Shown here one piece after another: positions 28,002-37,373 of a stretch of DNA of 64,000 nt (positions are counted from its first letter, which is position 1; each line of letters begins with the position of its first letter). Source of the stretch: Methyloprofundus sedimenti (lineage in GTDB: Bacteria; Pseudomonadota; Gammaproteobacteria; Methylococcales; Methylomonadaceae); contig NZ_LPUF01000001.1 of the NCBI RefSeq assembly GCF_002072955.1, forward strand, positions 2,750,896-2,814,895. The letters run 5' to 3'. Both the position numbers and the translations under genes were made by a program. The notes below the pieces were generated by a model. It had not been told where the DNA came from. It saw nothing but the letters and a program-made list of their open reading frames with translations, and made no database searches.

Positions 28002-28631
28002 CTATTTATTAATATAACTACGCATTTGTCCGACTAATACGCCCTGTATTTCTACTTGTTCAGGTCTGAATTTCATCGCAGACATATTTGAATTTGCTGG
28101 AATCAACAACGTTTCATGCGGGTATTGTTCTATAAATTTCAAGGTTGCCTCTGCTTTATCAATCAAAGCTACGACAATTTCACCATTTTGTGCACAACTT
28201 CTTTGTTCAATAATGACCCAGTCATCATTAAAAATGCCCTCCTCTATCATTGAATCTCCTTTTACTTGCAGGATATAACATGAATTGTCAGTTTTTATTT
28301 GTTCTGGGATATTGATATAACTGATCTGCTCTATTGCTTCTATCGGTTTCCCGGCGGCTATAAAACCGACAAAAGGTATACCCGCTGATTCATCATCGGG
28401 TCGCTTATATTGCTTGGCTTTTTCAGTTAAGCGTATGCCTTTTTGCTTTCGATCTGATATTTCAACCAGACCCGCCAGCGTTAATGCTTTTATGTGCTTA
28501 TGCAAAGACCCTCGTGAATTTAAGCCAAGGGCGGAACATACTTGATCTAAAGTTGGTGGATAAGCAAAATCTTGCTGATTACCAAGCAGAAATTCAAAAA
28601 TATCCTGTTGTTTGCGGGTCAGTTCATTCAA
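28002..28631 (-). CDS. lexA: LexA repressor
   Basis: The SOS repressor, 209 residues from a TTG start at 28629-28631. That start is chosen because AAGGAGA lies 6 bp upstream and the protein then begins NELTRKQQDIFEFLL, as LexA does. A longer in-frame ATG at 28685 would add 18 unusual residues and cover the operators. The winged-helix DNA reader is at about 1-65, with a recognition segment SRGSLHKHIKAL unlike the E. coli PNAAEEHLKAL. The cleavage site is Ala-Gly in FVGFIAAGKPIE, the catalytic Ser is in KGDSMIEEGI and the Lys in LIDKAEATLKF. It is followed by a small membrane-protein gene. Confidence 0.93.
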   Translation of the reverse strand: MNELTRKQQDIFEFLLGNQQDFAYPPTLDQVCSALGLNSRGSLHKHIKALTLAGLVEISDRKQKGIRLTEKAKQYKRPDDESAGIPFVGFIAAGKPIEAIEQISYINIPEQIKTDNSCYILQVKGDSMIEEGIFNDDWVIIEQRSCAQNGEIVVALIDKAEATLKFIEQYPHETLLIPANSNMSAMKFRPEQVEIQGVLVGQMRSYINK

Positions 28632-28635
28632 TGTT

Positions 28636-28650
28636 GTTCTCCTTTTGTTC
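28636..28650. promoter_or_regulatory. predicted LexA operator 1, GTTC-N7-GTTC
   Basis: GTTCTCCTTTTGTTC is a direct repeat of GTTC with 7-base spacing, the form of LexA box described in Alphaproteobacteria. It overlaps the lexA ribosome site, so binding would repress lexA and the small gene behind it. No enterobacterial CTGT-N8-ACAG box is seen here. Confidence 0.6.
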
Positions 28651-28668
28651 TTAAAAAGAATATCAGGA

Positions 28669-28683
28669 GAACGAATAAAGAAC
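28669..28683. promoter_or_regulatory. predicted LexA operator 2, GAAC-N7-GAAC
   Basis: GAACGAATAAAGAAC is the same direct-repeat motif in the opposite orientation, 18 bp from operator 1. Two exact matches within 48 bp directly upstream of lexA make chance unlikely. Confidence 0.6.
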
Positions 28684-28834
28684 AAGTTTTATTTATTTTT
28701 ATTCCTGTGCATTTATTGCTTGAATTCGCGAAGCATGTTTACGTAGCTAGATAGCAAACCCTATATATATTAGTCATGTTAAAATCAATATAAAATTTAC
28801 ACTTCCTTTCGCCCTAATACATGGATGATTTATA

Positions 28835-30604
28835 TTGATGCAGATTGATCTTATTGCCGTCGCAATTATATTGCCCTGCTGTTTAATAGTACTTGCCAGT
28901 AACAGGTTTCCTGCTGACAGTATATTATTAGGTGTATTAAGCATATTGCTTATTAGCGGAATATTAACGCCAGCAGAAGCTTTATCTGGATTTTCAAGCC
29001 CGGGCATAGCGACGATAGCGGTACTTTATGTCACTGTTGCAGGTTTACGCGAAACGGGCTCTATCGCATGGCTGGGCCGCCTGCTTTTAGGCCGACCCGC
29101 TAATATGACTCTGGCACTTATAAGGTTACTGTTACCAGCGGCTACTCTCAGTATGTTAGTTAATAACAGCCCTGTAGTCGCCATGTTTACCAGCGCAGTT
29201 CAAGACTGGTGTAAACGTAGCGGATTTAGTGCTGCAAATTTTCTTTTACCGCTTAGTTATGCCTCTATTTTAGGCGGGACCTGTACGCTGATAGGTACTA
29301 GTACCAATCTTGTTGTTGATGGCTTAATGCGACAATCTGGATTCCCCGGCTTTAGTTTATTTGAAATTGCCGCTGTAGGCATACCCATTACGCTAGCAGG
29401 CTGTTTATACCTCATTGTTGTCAGTCCCTATCTGATTCCTGACAGAACAGGTGCAATCGAAAAATTCAGTAATGTACGTGAATACCTGGTCGAAATGTTA
29501 GTGAAATCTAATTGCGAATTATCAGGACAAACAATACAAGATGCTGGCCTGCGCCATTTGCCTGGATTATTTTTAATTGAGATCGTACGCGATGGAGATA
29601 TTATTCCAGTGGTTTCTCCGCAAACGGTGATTCAGTCAGATGATCGTCTGGTATTTGCAGGTGCTGTAGATTCGGTTGTTGAATTACGACGTATCCGCGG
29701 CCTTGTAGTTGCTTCAGACCAGGTATTTAAACTCAAGGGACACGACCACGAACGGCGTTTATTTGAAGCTGTTATTTCAGCAGAAAGTCCTGTTGCCGGG
29801 CTTAGTATACGCGAGGCTCGATTCAGATACCGTTATAATGCAGTTATCTTATCCATTGCGCGAAATGGTAACCGCTTAAAAGGTAAAATTGGCGATATAG
29901 TGCTTCAGGCGGGAGACACTTTATTGCTGGAAGCACAAAAAGGATTTCTGTTTAAATTTCGTAACAGCCGAGACTTTCTATTGGTTAGCAGATTAGAAAA
30001 TTCGCATAATATACGGCATAATCGTGCCCCCTGGGCGATAAGCATAATACTATTGATGATTATGCTGATTATAAGCGGTGCTATGAATATTTTACCCGCT
30101 GCTGTATTAGCTGCAGGTGCTATGGTGGTAAGTGCCTGTTTAAACATGGAAGATGCGCGTAACAGTATTGATTATAAAGTCTTATTGGTTATTGCCTGTG
30201 CCTATGGGTTAGGAACAGCCGTTCAAAAGGTCGGACTTGCTGATATGATCGCTGGCCAGGCGCTATTAATCGCAGGAGGTAACCCTCTGATGATGTTAGC
30301 TCTGATTTATATTGCTACTGCATTACTAACAGAATCTATAACCAATAATGCAGCTGCAATTGTTATGTTTCCAATTGCCATGAGTGGCGCACAGGCTCTG
30401 GATGTAAATACAGCACCCTTTGCCATTGCAGTCATGATTGCTGCTTCTGCCAGCTTTTTAACACCTATAGGCTACCAAACAAATCTAATGGTATTTGGCC
30501 CTGGTGGTTATAAATTCAGTGACTATGTGAAATTAGGCCTGCCACTTAGCCTGTTAGTTGCAGGCATAACCCTATGGGTAATTCCCCAGGTTTGGGCTTT
30601 TTAG
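28835..30604 (+). CDS. SLC13/DASS-type permease with two RCK_C (TrkA-C) domains
   Basis: A 589-residue inner-membrane transporter. Two membrane halves (about 1-205 and 400-589) flank two cytosolic RCK_C domains (about 210-300 and 305-385). Family motifs include GGTCTLIGTSTNLVVDGLM (about 148-166) and its pseudo-symmetric mate LTPIGYQTNLMVFGPGGY (about 553-570). Proteins of this build carry sulfate, citrate or other di-anions with Na+; the RCK_C domains probably gate transport through a ligand. The substrate is undetermined. The frame opens with a TTG; the ATG three bases later (28838) is the more likely start. It is a single gene, divergent from lexA. Confidence 0.88.
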   Translation: MMQIDLIAVAIILPCCLIVLASNRFPADSILLGVLSILLISGILTPAEALSGFSSPGIATIAVLYVTVAGLRETGSIAWLGRLLLGRPANMTLALIRLLLPAATLSMLVNNSPVVAMFTSAVQDWCKRSGFSAANFLLPLSYASILGGTCTLIGTSTNLVVDGLMRQSGFPGFSLFEIAAVGIPITLAGCLYLIVVSPYLIPDRTGAIEKFSNVREYLVEMLVKSNCELSGQTIQDAGLRHLPGLFLIEIVRDGDIIPVVSPQTVIQSDDRLVFAGAVDSVVELRRIRGLVVASDQVFKLKGHDHERRLFEAVISAESPVAGLSIREARFRYRYNAVILSIARNGNRLKGKIGDIVLQAGDTLLLEAQKGFLFKFRNSRDFLLVSRLENSHNIRHNRAPWAISIILLMIMLIISGAMNILPAAVLAAGAMVVSACLNMEDARNSIDYKVLLVIACAYGLGTAVQKVGLADMIAGQALLIAGGNPLMMLALIYIATALLTESITNNAAAIVMFPIAMSGAQALDVNTAPFAIAVMIAASASFLTPIGYQTNLMVFGPGGYKFSDYVKLGLPLSLLVAGITLWVIPQVWAF

Positions 30605-31109
30605 TTAGCTGTGCAAAATACGCATCGAGTAAAGATCATAATAATCGCTACATACATACTGCTCTGATTTGTGCATAGAATAAATTACATCACCCCCCTC
30701 ACACTTGAACTGCATTCTTAGGGTTAAATTGTTAGTGCAGCGCATTTTCAGAAACACAATGACTGTGTTTTCAACCTGTTTTGTTATGAAATTAATTTAG
30801 GCGACAACTATTCTGACGCAGGGGTCCTTTTGCGATGCAAAATATATATTAGCTTAGATCTTTATAAAAGCTTTTATAATTTGGAATCCAGACGATATGG
30901 TACTTACATTCCCATCTTATATGCTTTAAACTTTCAGGCGTATTTATCGTTTGTTTCCTTATCTTTTTGAACTTTAGGCGGTTCACAGATAGTGAAACTC
31001 TCAAATGATGCCTGTAATTGTCAAATTTTTCTTAGTCCCATAGCAGACAGAGCTGGGGATCTACTTATAATTAATTTTTCTTAAACACAATTAAAGAGCG
31101 AATCCCGTC
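30605..31109. other. 505-bp intergenic region with hairpin and palindrome
   Basis: No gene is recognised. AAACACA/TGTGTTT (30752-30770) may be a weak terminator of the upstream permease. A perfect 18-bp palindrome TTATAAAAGCTTTTATAA lies at 30862-30879. The rest is AT-rich and presumably carries the promoter of the TAXI-type gene. Confidence 0.45.
30862..30879. repeat. perfect 18-bp palindrome, possible operator
   Basis: TTATAAAAG followed by its exact complement CTTTTATAA, with no loop, 231-248 bp upstream of the TAXI-type gene. A loop-free palindrome suits a dimeric regulator better than a terminator, but the AT-rich context makes the call tentative. Confidence 0.35.
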
Positions 31110-32486
31110 ATGTTAAATCGTATTAAATTCCCCGGTATTGATCGAGCCGATTCTGATCGGATGCCTTTTGTCCGCATGGCTTTCATTACGCTGATGCTAC
31201 TAATATTTGGATTAATTTTTATCATGATTGAGCTTAATCCTAATCTGGATCATATGAGAGTGAGCATATTATCGGGTCCGAAAGATAGTTATTTTCACCA
31301 GATGGGTGAACAATTGGTCAGTGATGCAAAAAAGTACCAGGGAAAACTGGTTAACGTTGCTACGGAAGGTAGCCATGATAATTTACAGCAATTAAGGGTG
31401 GCGGCTGCAAAAGGCGGGGTCCGATTCGCACTAATGCCGGATGGTATTGATTATCCAGACACAGGAAAATTTCAGCTGGTTGCCCGAATCCCCAGGCCGC
31501 TCACTTTTTTTGTTATCGGACGTAATGCAAACCGGTATCAATACCTTGCAGACTTGAAGAATGCCCATATTGGAATAGGCCCCAAGGACAGTGGTAACGC
31601 TTTGATCGCCAAGTATTTACTGGAAGATAAGGATCTAGAGGAACTTAACTTCCGATTGTCTTATTTTGACCCGAAGGAACAACTAGAACAACTGCAGATG
31701 GGTAACATCGATGCTGCTATATTTCTCACCAGCATGGATGACCCTTTGATCAAAGAGGCGTTGCGCAGTAAACTGGAGATAATTAGTTTTGCTAACCCCG
31801 AGGCTATTATCAAACGTAAGCCAGCATTCAAAATAGAGAAAATTTATGTTGGTCAGTTCGATCATGTAAGCCTGCTCCCCGAAAAAAATAAAACAGTTTT
31901 CACGGTCGAATCGCTACTGGTGGCAAACAAAGGGGCATCCCGTACTGATATCGTAGTCCTGCTAACTCTGTTGAGCAGGGAATTTCCTGAATTTATTGAA
32001 TATAATCGCCAACAGCCGAAAAATATGGAGCTTCCATATGCCAGAGATTTGCGCACATTCATAGATAATGGTGGACCAACCTTGCTTGATGAATATGCGC
32101 CAGCTTTGGTGTCACTGATGCCACCAGCCAATATGTTTCATTATGTGCTGGTAGTCAGTCTATTAATGAATGTACTGGGAATATGGAACCGTTTTCGTCT
32201 GTGGCAAATTGACAAGACCAGGGCTGAGCTGGAACTGCAAATTGTACAATATTTCGGTGCCAATCTTTCGCTGGCGGAAATCAGGAACCTGGATACCTGG
32301 AGGATGGATGGAGCTAACCTGGAGAAGATCAATGAGCTTATAGAACGTTATCAAAGATTGTTGCAGTGCTGTAAAGGCTACACGTCTTCTTTAGTAACTC
32401 CAATGGGTATGGAGAATATTTACCGTTATCATGAAGAACTTATTAGTGAACAGTTATCAGCCTTAAAAAAAATTTCACAAGCCTAG
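31110..32486 (+). CDS. membrane-anchored TAXI-family solute-binding protein
   Basis: A 458-residue protein with the fold of TAXI-type TRAP transporter binding proteins. An N-terminal membrane segment (about 26-46) is followed by the binding domain. That domain shows VSILSGPKDSYFHQMGEQL (about 57-75), NVATEGSHDNLQQLRVAAAK, IGIGPKDSGNALIAKYLL (about 155-172) and LQMGNIDAAIFLTSMDD. A second membrane segment lies at about 343-362, and the C-terminal 95 residues are helical and charged. No TRAP permease is nearby, and both ends being membrane-linked is unlike a free periplasmic binder. A sensing role, or service to a distant permease, is inferred. Confidence 0.8.
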   Translation: MLNRIKFPGIDRADSDRMPFVRMAFITLMLLIFGLIFIMIELNPNLDHMRVSILSGPKDSYFHQMGEQLVSDAKKYQGKLVNVATEGSHDNLQQLRVAAAKGGVRFALMPDGIDYPDTGKFQLVARIPRPLTFFVIGRNANRYQYLADLKNAHIGIGPKDSGNALIAKYLLEDKDLEELNFRLSYFDPKEQLEQLQMGNIDAAIFLTSMDDPLIKEALRSKLEIISFANPEAIIKRKPAFKIEKIYVGQFDHVSLLPEKNKTVFTVESLLVANKGASRTDIVVLLTLLSREFPEFIEYNRQQPKNMELPYARDLRTFIDNGGPTLLDEYAPALVSLMPPANMFHYVLVVSLLMNVLGIWNRFRLWQIDKTRAELELQIVQYFGANLSLAEIRNLDTWRMDGANLEKINELIERYQRLLQCCKGYTSSLVTPMGMENIYRYHEELISEQLSALKKISQA

Positions 32487-32603
32487 GCTTATTCGATGCT
32501 GTAGAGCTGAATGAACTGGTTCTGATGAGTTCTACATAAGATCGTCTAAAAACAGTAAATAACGCCAAATACAATACATAGTTCAAGCTTAATATTCATT
32601 GCT

Positions 32604-35120
32604 TTAGCGATACCATTTTATATGGGCTTCTTCCGCCGGAATATTAACATGACGGTGATTCGCTACCAGCCTTGGAGTGTATTCAGCCGCAGGGCGGTCA
32701 GCGGGGACTTTGGCTTCATACAAATAACTGTTAACGGATCCCGGCAAGGCGGCTTTACGGTCCATAAGCTGACAAAAAGGCATGGCATTTTCCAGCCCAT
32801 CGGCATAAACTTCTACTCTGACACTGTCTGCTAACAAATCATCCAGATACACATGCAGGGTAATATAATGCTCTGAATCTGATGATTCAATTTGTAAATT
32901 TTGCATATAAACAGCTGACCAGTGTTCAGCTAAAAGTGTTTGCCAAACAGCCAATTTCTTTGCGAGAGTCGCATTATTAACAATGCGCTGTTGATATTGA
33001 GTACATGCGGGCAGATAATACCGCTCCACATAATCGCGCAACATTCTATTACTGCTAAATTCAGGTGCTAAAATCGCCATGCTGGAGCGTATACGAGCAA
33101 CCCATTGCTCAGGAATACCACGCTCATTACGTTGGTAAAATTCGGGCACAACCCGCTCTTCCAGTATACGATAAAGTTCATTCGCTTCGACCGCATCCCA
33201 TTCAGGTTCGCTATGGGTTTGTCCATCCCCCAAAGCCCAGCCGACTTCAGGTGTGTAGGCTTCAGCCCACCAGCCATCCAGTTCGGATAAATTAAGGCCA
33301 CCATTAGCCAATAGTTTCATGCCGCTGGTACCGCAGGCTTCCCATGGTCTGCGCGGTGTGTTGATCCAGACATCGACGCCTTGCACAAACTGCTCAGCCA
33401 TGGCCATATCGTAATCAGCCAGAAATACCATATGACCCCGAACTTCTGGTCTGCGCACAAAGTTAGCCATTTCCTGAATTAATTGTTGCCCCTCTTTATC
33501 TGATGGGTGCGCTTTGCCTGCAATCACCAGCTGTACGGGATAATGGGAATTAGTCAGTAAACGTATTAAACGATCCGGGTCATGAAGCAATAGATTTGGG
33601 CGTTTATATTCAGCAAAACGACGGGCAAATCCCAATGTTAAGGTATTGGGGTCGAATATATTTTGCACTAGAGATTGTTCATCCTCTGGCGCTCGTCGTA
33701 ACTTCAATTTTTCGATAATCTGCTGGCGGACATACTTCACTAATTTACCCCGGCTTTCACCACGAAAAGTCCATAAGTCTTCGTCTTTAATAGACTCTAT
33801 TTGTTTGCGCAAAGTGTCCACTTTCCCCGCCCAACGCCCTTTACCACAGAAGCACGTCCATAAAGCATCGGCAAAAATTGAATCCCAGGTAGGTACATGC
33901 ACACCATTGGTTACATAACCAACAGGGATTTCTGTTATAGGCCAGTGTGGATATAGCTGATGAAACAACATCTGACTAACCTGAGCATGTAAACGACTCA
34001 CGCCATTTACTGCCGCACAGGTACGTAAGGCAAAATAAGTCATATTAAACGTTTCTTCTGAACGTTCTATAGAACTTTGTCCTAACGCCAGGAATTGATG
34101 AAAGGAAATCCCTAGTGTTAGCACTATTTCACTTAAATACTGTTGCATCAACTCAGGACTATAACAGTCAAAACCTGCACTCACTGGTGTATGGGTTGTA
34201 AACATATTGCCTGCCCTGGTAGCCCAGAGAGCTTCAGCAAAAGTGACCTGATAGTTTCTTTTGAATGCACGAATACGCTCTAAAGCCACAAATGCCGCAT
34301 GGCCTTCGTTCAAATGGCAGATTTCCGGTTGTATTTCCAGTGCTTCAAGCACCCGCCATCCACCAATTCCCAATACAATTTCCTGCAACAAACGCATTTC
34401 CTTCCCGCCACCATATAATTCTGCAGTAATAGCCTGATCTACAGGATTATTCATAAGATCATTGCTATCCAGTAGATACAAGGAAACACGGCCTACCTGA
34501 ACTTCCCAAACGCGCAAAAACAGCTCACGCGCGGGTAATTCCAGAACAATCGTCAGACGATTGCCATGCTTATCCAGTGCGCGGCGTATAGGCAGTCCAG
34601 AGGGTTCATTATAGGGATAGAAAGCCTGTTGAGCCCCTTGAGCATCAATCATTTGCCTGAAATATCCCTGCTGATACAACAGACCGACTCCGACTAAAGG
34701 CAGATTTAAATCGCTGGCTGACTTTAATAAATCGCCCGCCAGAATACCCAAACCACCAGCATAGATGGGTAACGCTTCACCCAGCCCATATTCCATACTG
34801 AAATAAGCAATTGTGCCTAATTGAGAGCCCGGGTATTCAGATTCAAGCCAGCCATCTTGACTATAGTAGTCAATTCGCTCCCCGTTTAATGCTTCAAGCT
34901 TGCTTAGAAAGGATTGATCCTGAGCAAGTGTTTCGAGACGCTCCTTGCTGACATTTTGCAGCAGCAACCACGGATTCTGGGTTTTTTCCCATATTTCTGG
35001 CGCCATCGTCTGCCATAAGGCATCACCAGCATGGCTCCACGTCCAGCGTAAATCTAGTGAAAATTCAATTAATATTTCCAGTTCAGCTGGAAGAGTACGG
35101 GGTAAATAAGGAGAATTCAT
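32604..35120 (-). CDS. glgP: alpha-glucan (glycogen) phosphorylase, DUF3417 type
   Basis: An 838-residue phosphorylase that releases glucose 1-phosphate from glycogen-like glucans using pyridoxal phosphate. The N-terminal DUF3417 region (LPRTLPAELEILIEFSLDL) marks the shorter bacterial/archaeal type. Catalytic-core signatures include YFSMEYGLGEALPIYAGGLG, EICHLNEGHAAF, and EACGTSGMKLLANGGLN, whose Lys binds the cofactor. A GAGGAAA ribosome site precedes the ATG. It is the last large gene in the minus-strand energy-metabolism series that begins with ppsA, and would mobilise stored glucan when energy is short. Confidence 0.95.
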   Translation of the reverse strand: MNSPYLPRTLPAELEILIEFSLDLRWTWSHAGDALWQTMAPEIWEKTQNPWLLLQNVSKERLETLAQDQSFLSKLEALNGERIDYYSQDGWLESEYPGSQLGTIAYFSMEYGLGEALPIYAGGLGILAGDLLKSASDLNLPLVGVGLLYQQGYFRQMIDAQGAQQAFYPYNEPSGLPIRRALDKHGNRLTIVLELPARELFLRVWEVQVGRVSLYLLDSNDLMNNPVDQAITAELYGGGKEMRLLQEIVLGIGGWRVLEALEIQPEICHLNEGHAAFVALERIRAFKRNYQVTFAEALWATRAGNMFTTHTPVSAGFDCYSPELMQQYLSEIVLTLGISFHQFLALGQSSIERSEETFNMTYFALRTCAAVNGVSRLHAQVSQMLFHQLYPHWPITEIPVGYVTNGVHVPTWDSIFADALWTCFCGKGRWAGKVDTLRKQIESIKDEDLWTFRGESRGKLVKYVRQQIIEKLKLRRAPEDEQSLVQNIFDPNTLTLGFARRFAEYKRPNLLLHDPDRLIRLLTNSHYPVQLVIAGKAHPSDKEGQQLIQEMANFVRRPEVRGHMVFLADYDMAMAEQFVQGVDVWINTPRRPWEACGTSGMKLLANGGLNLSELDGWWAEAYTPEVGWALGDGQTHSEPEWDAVEANELYRILEERVVPEFYQRNERGIPEQWVARIRSSMAILAPEFSSNRMLRDYVERYYLPACTQYQQRIVNNATLAKKLAVWQTLLAEHWSAVYMQNLQIESSDSEHYITLHVYLDDLLADSVRVEVYADGLENAMPFCQLMDRKAALPGSVNSYLYEAKVPADRPAAEYTPRLVANHRHVNIPAEEAHIKWYR

Positions 35121-35146
35121 CGTTAATTTCCTCTAAATTAGGTTTT

Positions 35147-35380
35147 CTATACTTGATGATGTTGACTATGCAGAGAGTCTTTAAGACGACTATGCAAGCG
35201 ACTGAATGTCTTTGTCGTTATATTTATAATCCAGGCAATTGGCTCCCAGAAATAGGAAAAAAATATCAAAATACAACTTTTGTGTGTTCTGGACAGTACC
35301 TTGTTCCTCATTTCGAATGCTTGAATTTTAGGATAATGGTTGATAAATAACAGAAACATAAGTAATAAAGAGCGTCGCAT
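35147..35380 (-). CDS. possible small exported protein, unknown
   Basis: A 77-codon frame, 10 bp after the SulP gene and 26 bp before glgP on the same strand. It begins with a signal-peptide-like MRRSLLLMFLLF and has AGGTGG six bases before the ATG. The remainder is basic with a short hydrophobic patch (CILIFFSYFWEPIAWIINI) and has no recognisable motif. Position and ribosome site support it; composition does not, so it may be spurious. Confidence 0.3.
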   Translation of the reverse strand: MRRSLLLMFLLFINHYPKIQAFEMRNKVLSRTHKSCILIFFSYFWEPIAWIINITTKTFSRLHSRLKDSLHSQHHQV

Positions 35381-35389
35381 GATCCACCT

Positions 35390-37066
35390 TTACGCCTTAT
35401 TCACTTTTCTGAGGTCCGCACCCGCCAACGAAAGAGCATCATGCAACGTCGAGAAAATAAATTTTTCACCAATTGCAGAAGTAATACCATGTCGATCCAT
35501 GTCCGCCCGCAAATAAGCATTTACGCGCCCGAAGACCAATTTGATATTTCGACTCTGCAGATCTTCACACAAATCAAGCAAGGAGCGTGCTGCTGAGTAG
35601 TCGATGTCCGTCATTGCCCCCGAGTCCACCACAAACCAGCGCACCGGAGCCGGGGCATAGGCTATCAGAGCACGCACTTCATCGGCGAAGCGGTTGTCGT
35701 TTGCATAGAACAAATCTGCACCAAACCGATAGACCACCAGTCCTGGCTCTGTCTCTAGCCCCGGCTTTGTCGGTACTGGCATCCAGCGGCCCGCCTCATC
35801 CGGTAGCATCACAGCCGTATGCGGACGATAACTGTGATGCACATGCCGGAGTAACGACAAGGCGATCGCCAGCAGGATACCCTGCTCAAGCCCTACCAGC
35901 GCCACTACCACAGCCGTGACAATGGCCAGATTAAACTCGCCCGGACTTTCTCTACGAATATCGCGCAAGCTTCGGATATCGACGAGCCCTACGGCGATAG
36001 TAAACACAATACCAGCGAGCACACTCCGAGGTAGATACTGTAACGGTCCGGTAAAGAACAGTAGTACCAGCAATACAGTTCCAGCAAATATCAGCTGTGC
36101 AACCTGACTACGCGCACCGGCAAGATCAGCCATTGCCGTCTGTGTGGGACTACCATTGACTACGAATGCACCGGACAAAGCTGCGGCCGCATTCGCTGCT
36201 GACAAACCCAGGATATCGGCATCCTCCTCCACGCGTTCATGATGTCGTACTGCAAAAATGCGCGAGGTTGCCGCGCTTTGGGCGATAATAATTACGAAGC
36301 AAGACAAAGCGACAGGAACAAGTTTAAGCAGCTCGTTCCAGCTCACAGCGGGAAAAGAAAACGCAGGCAATCCACCTGCCACCGGCCCGATAGTTGCAAT
36401 ACCATGACCGGCAAAATCGTATACATAGCTGACGCCGATTCCCGTTAACACTGCAAACAGCGGTACGGGCAAGCGCGGCAAATAGTGACGAAAGCCAAGG
36501 ATGCTGGTCACGACCAACGACGATATACCGAGTGTGGGAAGATTTATCTGCTGCAGGCCCTCAATAAACTGCTGTAACTGTTCGATCGTTTTGTGCGCAT
36601 ATACGGGTATGCCGGCCATTTCACCCAGCATAGCGATACTAATTTGGAATCCAACACCGGTAAGAAAACCAACCAGCACTGTACGCGAAAGGAAATCAGC
36701 AAGAAAGCCGAGTTTGAAGATTCGTGCCAGCAATAGGAGCACTGCCGTCAACAGCGCAACCATACCCACTAAAGCCATGTATTTCACACTGGCCTGCGGT
36801 GCCATACCGGATAGTCCACTGGAAAAGATAGCCGCAGTAGCAGAGTCCGCCGCTACAACCAGATGGCGCGAGGAGCCAAAGATAGCGAACATTACCAGCG
36901 GCAACAGCACCGTGTAGAGTCCGGTAATGGTCGGTGTGCCGGCAATACGCGTATAACCCAGCACCTGCGGAATGTTCATCGACGCCAGCGTCAAACCGGC
37001 TATAGCATCACGCATTACACCGCCCCGGCTAAAGGGTCGAAGGCCTGCAAAAAATGTCAGCTTCAT
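35390..37066 (-). CDS. SulP family anion transporter with STAS domain (second copy)
   Basis: A SulP transporter of 558 residues from the start chosen here. The membrane domain carries the family region LASMNIPQVLGYTRIAGTPTITGLY split by short gaps (about 26-50). The C-terminal STAS domain (about 430-550) includes VDSGAMTDIDYSAARSLLDL, a typical STAS helix. I prefer ATG 37066 (MKLTFFAGLRPFSRG) with GGGGATAAC upstream over the longer in-frame ATG at 37117. The sequence is clearly more GC-rich than the flanking genes, as is the following stretch to about 41.3 kb, suggesting transfer. The transported anion is unknown. Confidence 0.88.
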   Translation of the reverse strand: MKLTFFAGLRPFSRGGVMRDAIAGLTLASMNIPQVLGYTRIAGTPTITGLYTVLLPLVMFAIFGSSRHLVVAADSATAAIFSSGLSGMAPQASVKYMALVGMVALLTAVLLLLARIFKLGFLADFLSRTVLVGFLTGVGFQISIAMLGEMAGIPVYAHKTIEQLQQFIEGLQQINLPTLGISSLVVTSILGFRHYLPRLPVPLFAVLTGIGVSYVYDFAGHGIATIGPVAGGLPAFSFPAVSWNELLKLVPVALSCFVIIIAQSAATSRIFAVRHHERVEEDADILGLSAANAAAALSGAFVVNGSPTQTAMADLAGARSQVAQLIFAGTVLLVLLFFTGPLQYLPRSVLAGIVFTIAVGLVDIRSLRDIRRESPGEFNLAIVTAVVVALVGLEQGILLAIALSLLRHVHHSYRPHTAVMLPDEAGRWMPVPTKPGLETEPGLVVYRFGADLFYANDNRFADEVRALIAYAPAPVRWFVVDSGAMTDIDYSAARSLLDLCEDLQSRNIKLVFGRVNAYLRADMDRHGITSAIGEKFIFSTLHDALSLAGADLRKVNKA

Positions 37067-37373
37067 AGTTATCCCCGGCAAATTTCCCATAAGTATCCAG
37101 TTTGCATGAGCGAACAAGCTTGCACCTTCAACCTAGAAACCACAGTTGAGCTCGGATTTTGTGGAAAATCTGCGTGTGAAAGACAAGGCACAGCTCACAG
37201 GAAATGGCCGTAACCCTTGGCAAGAGCTGTAACTCAGTATTTCGTGCTCAGATTTATTCACAAAACCATGAAGCAGAGCATAGTCACCCAACAGGTGACA
37301 ATCAGTTACGATCATTATATTTTATACTCAATCACTTATAATGTTGTTTAGCGGTCAACTACGATTTCTAGGT

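Noticed and set aside
28632-28760. Search for an enterobacterial LexA box (CTGT-N8-ACAG) upstream of lexA
   Set aside because: None found; the GTTC-N7-GTTC repeats are the better candidates.
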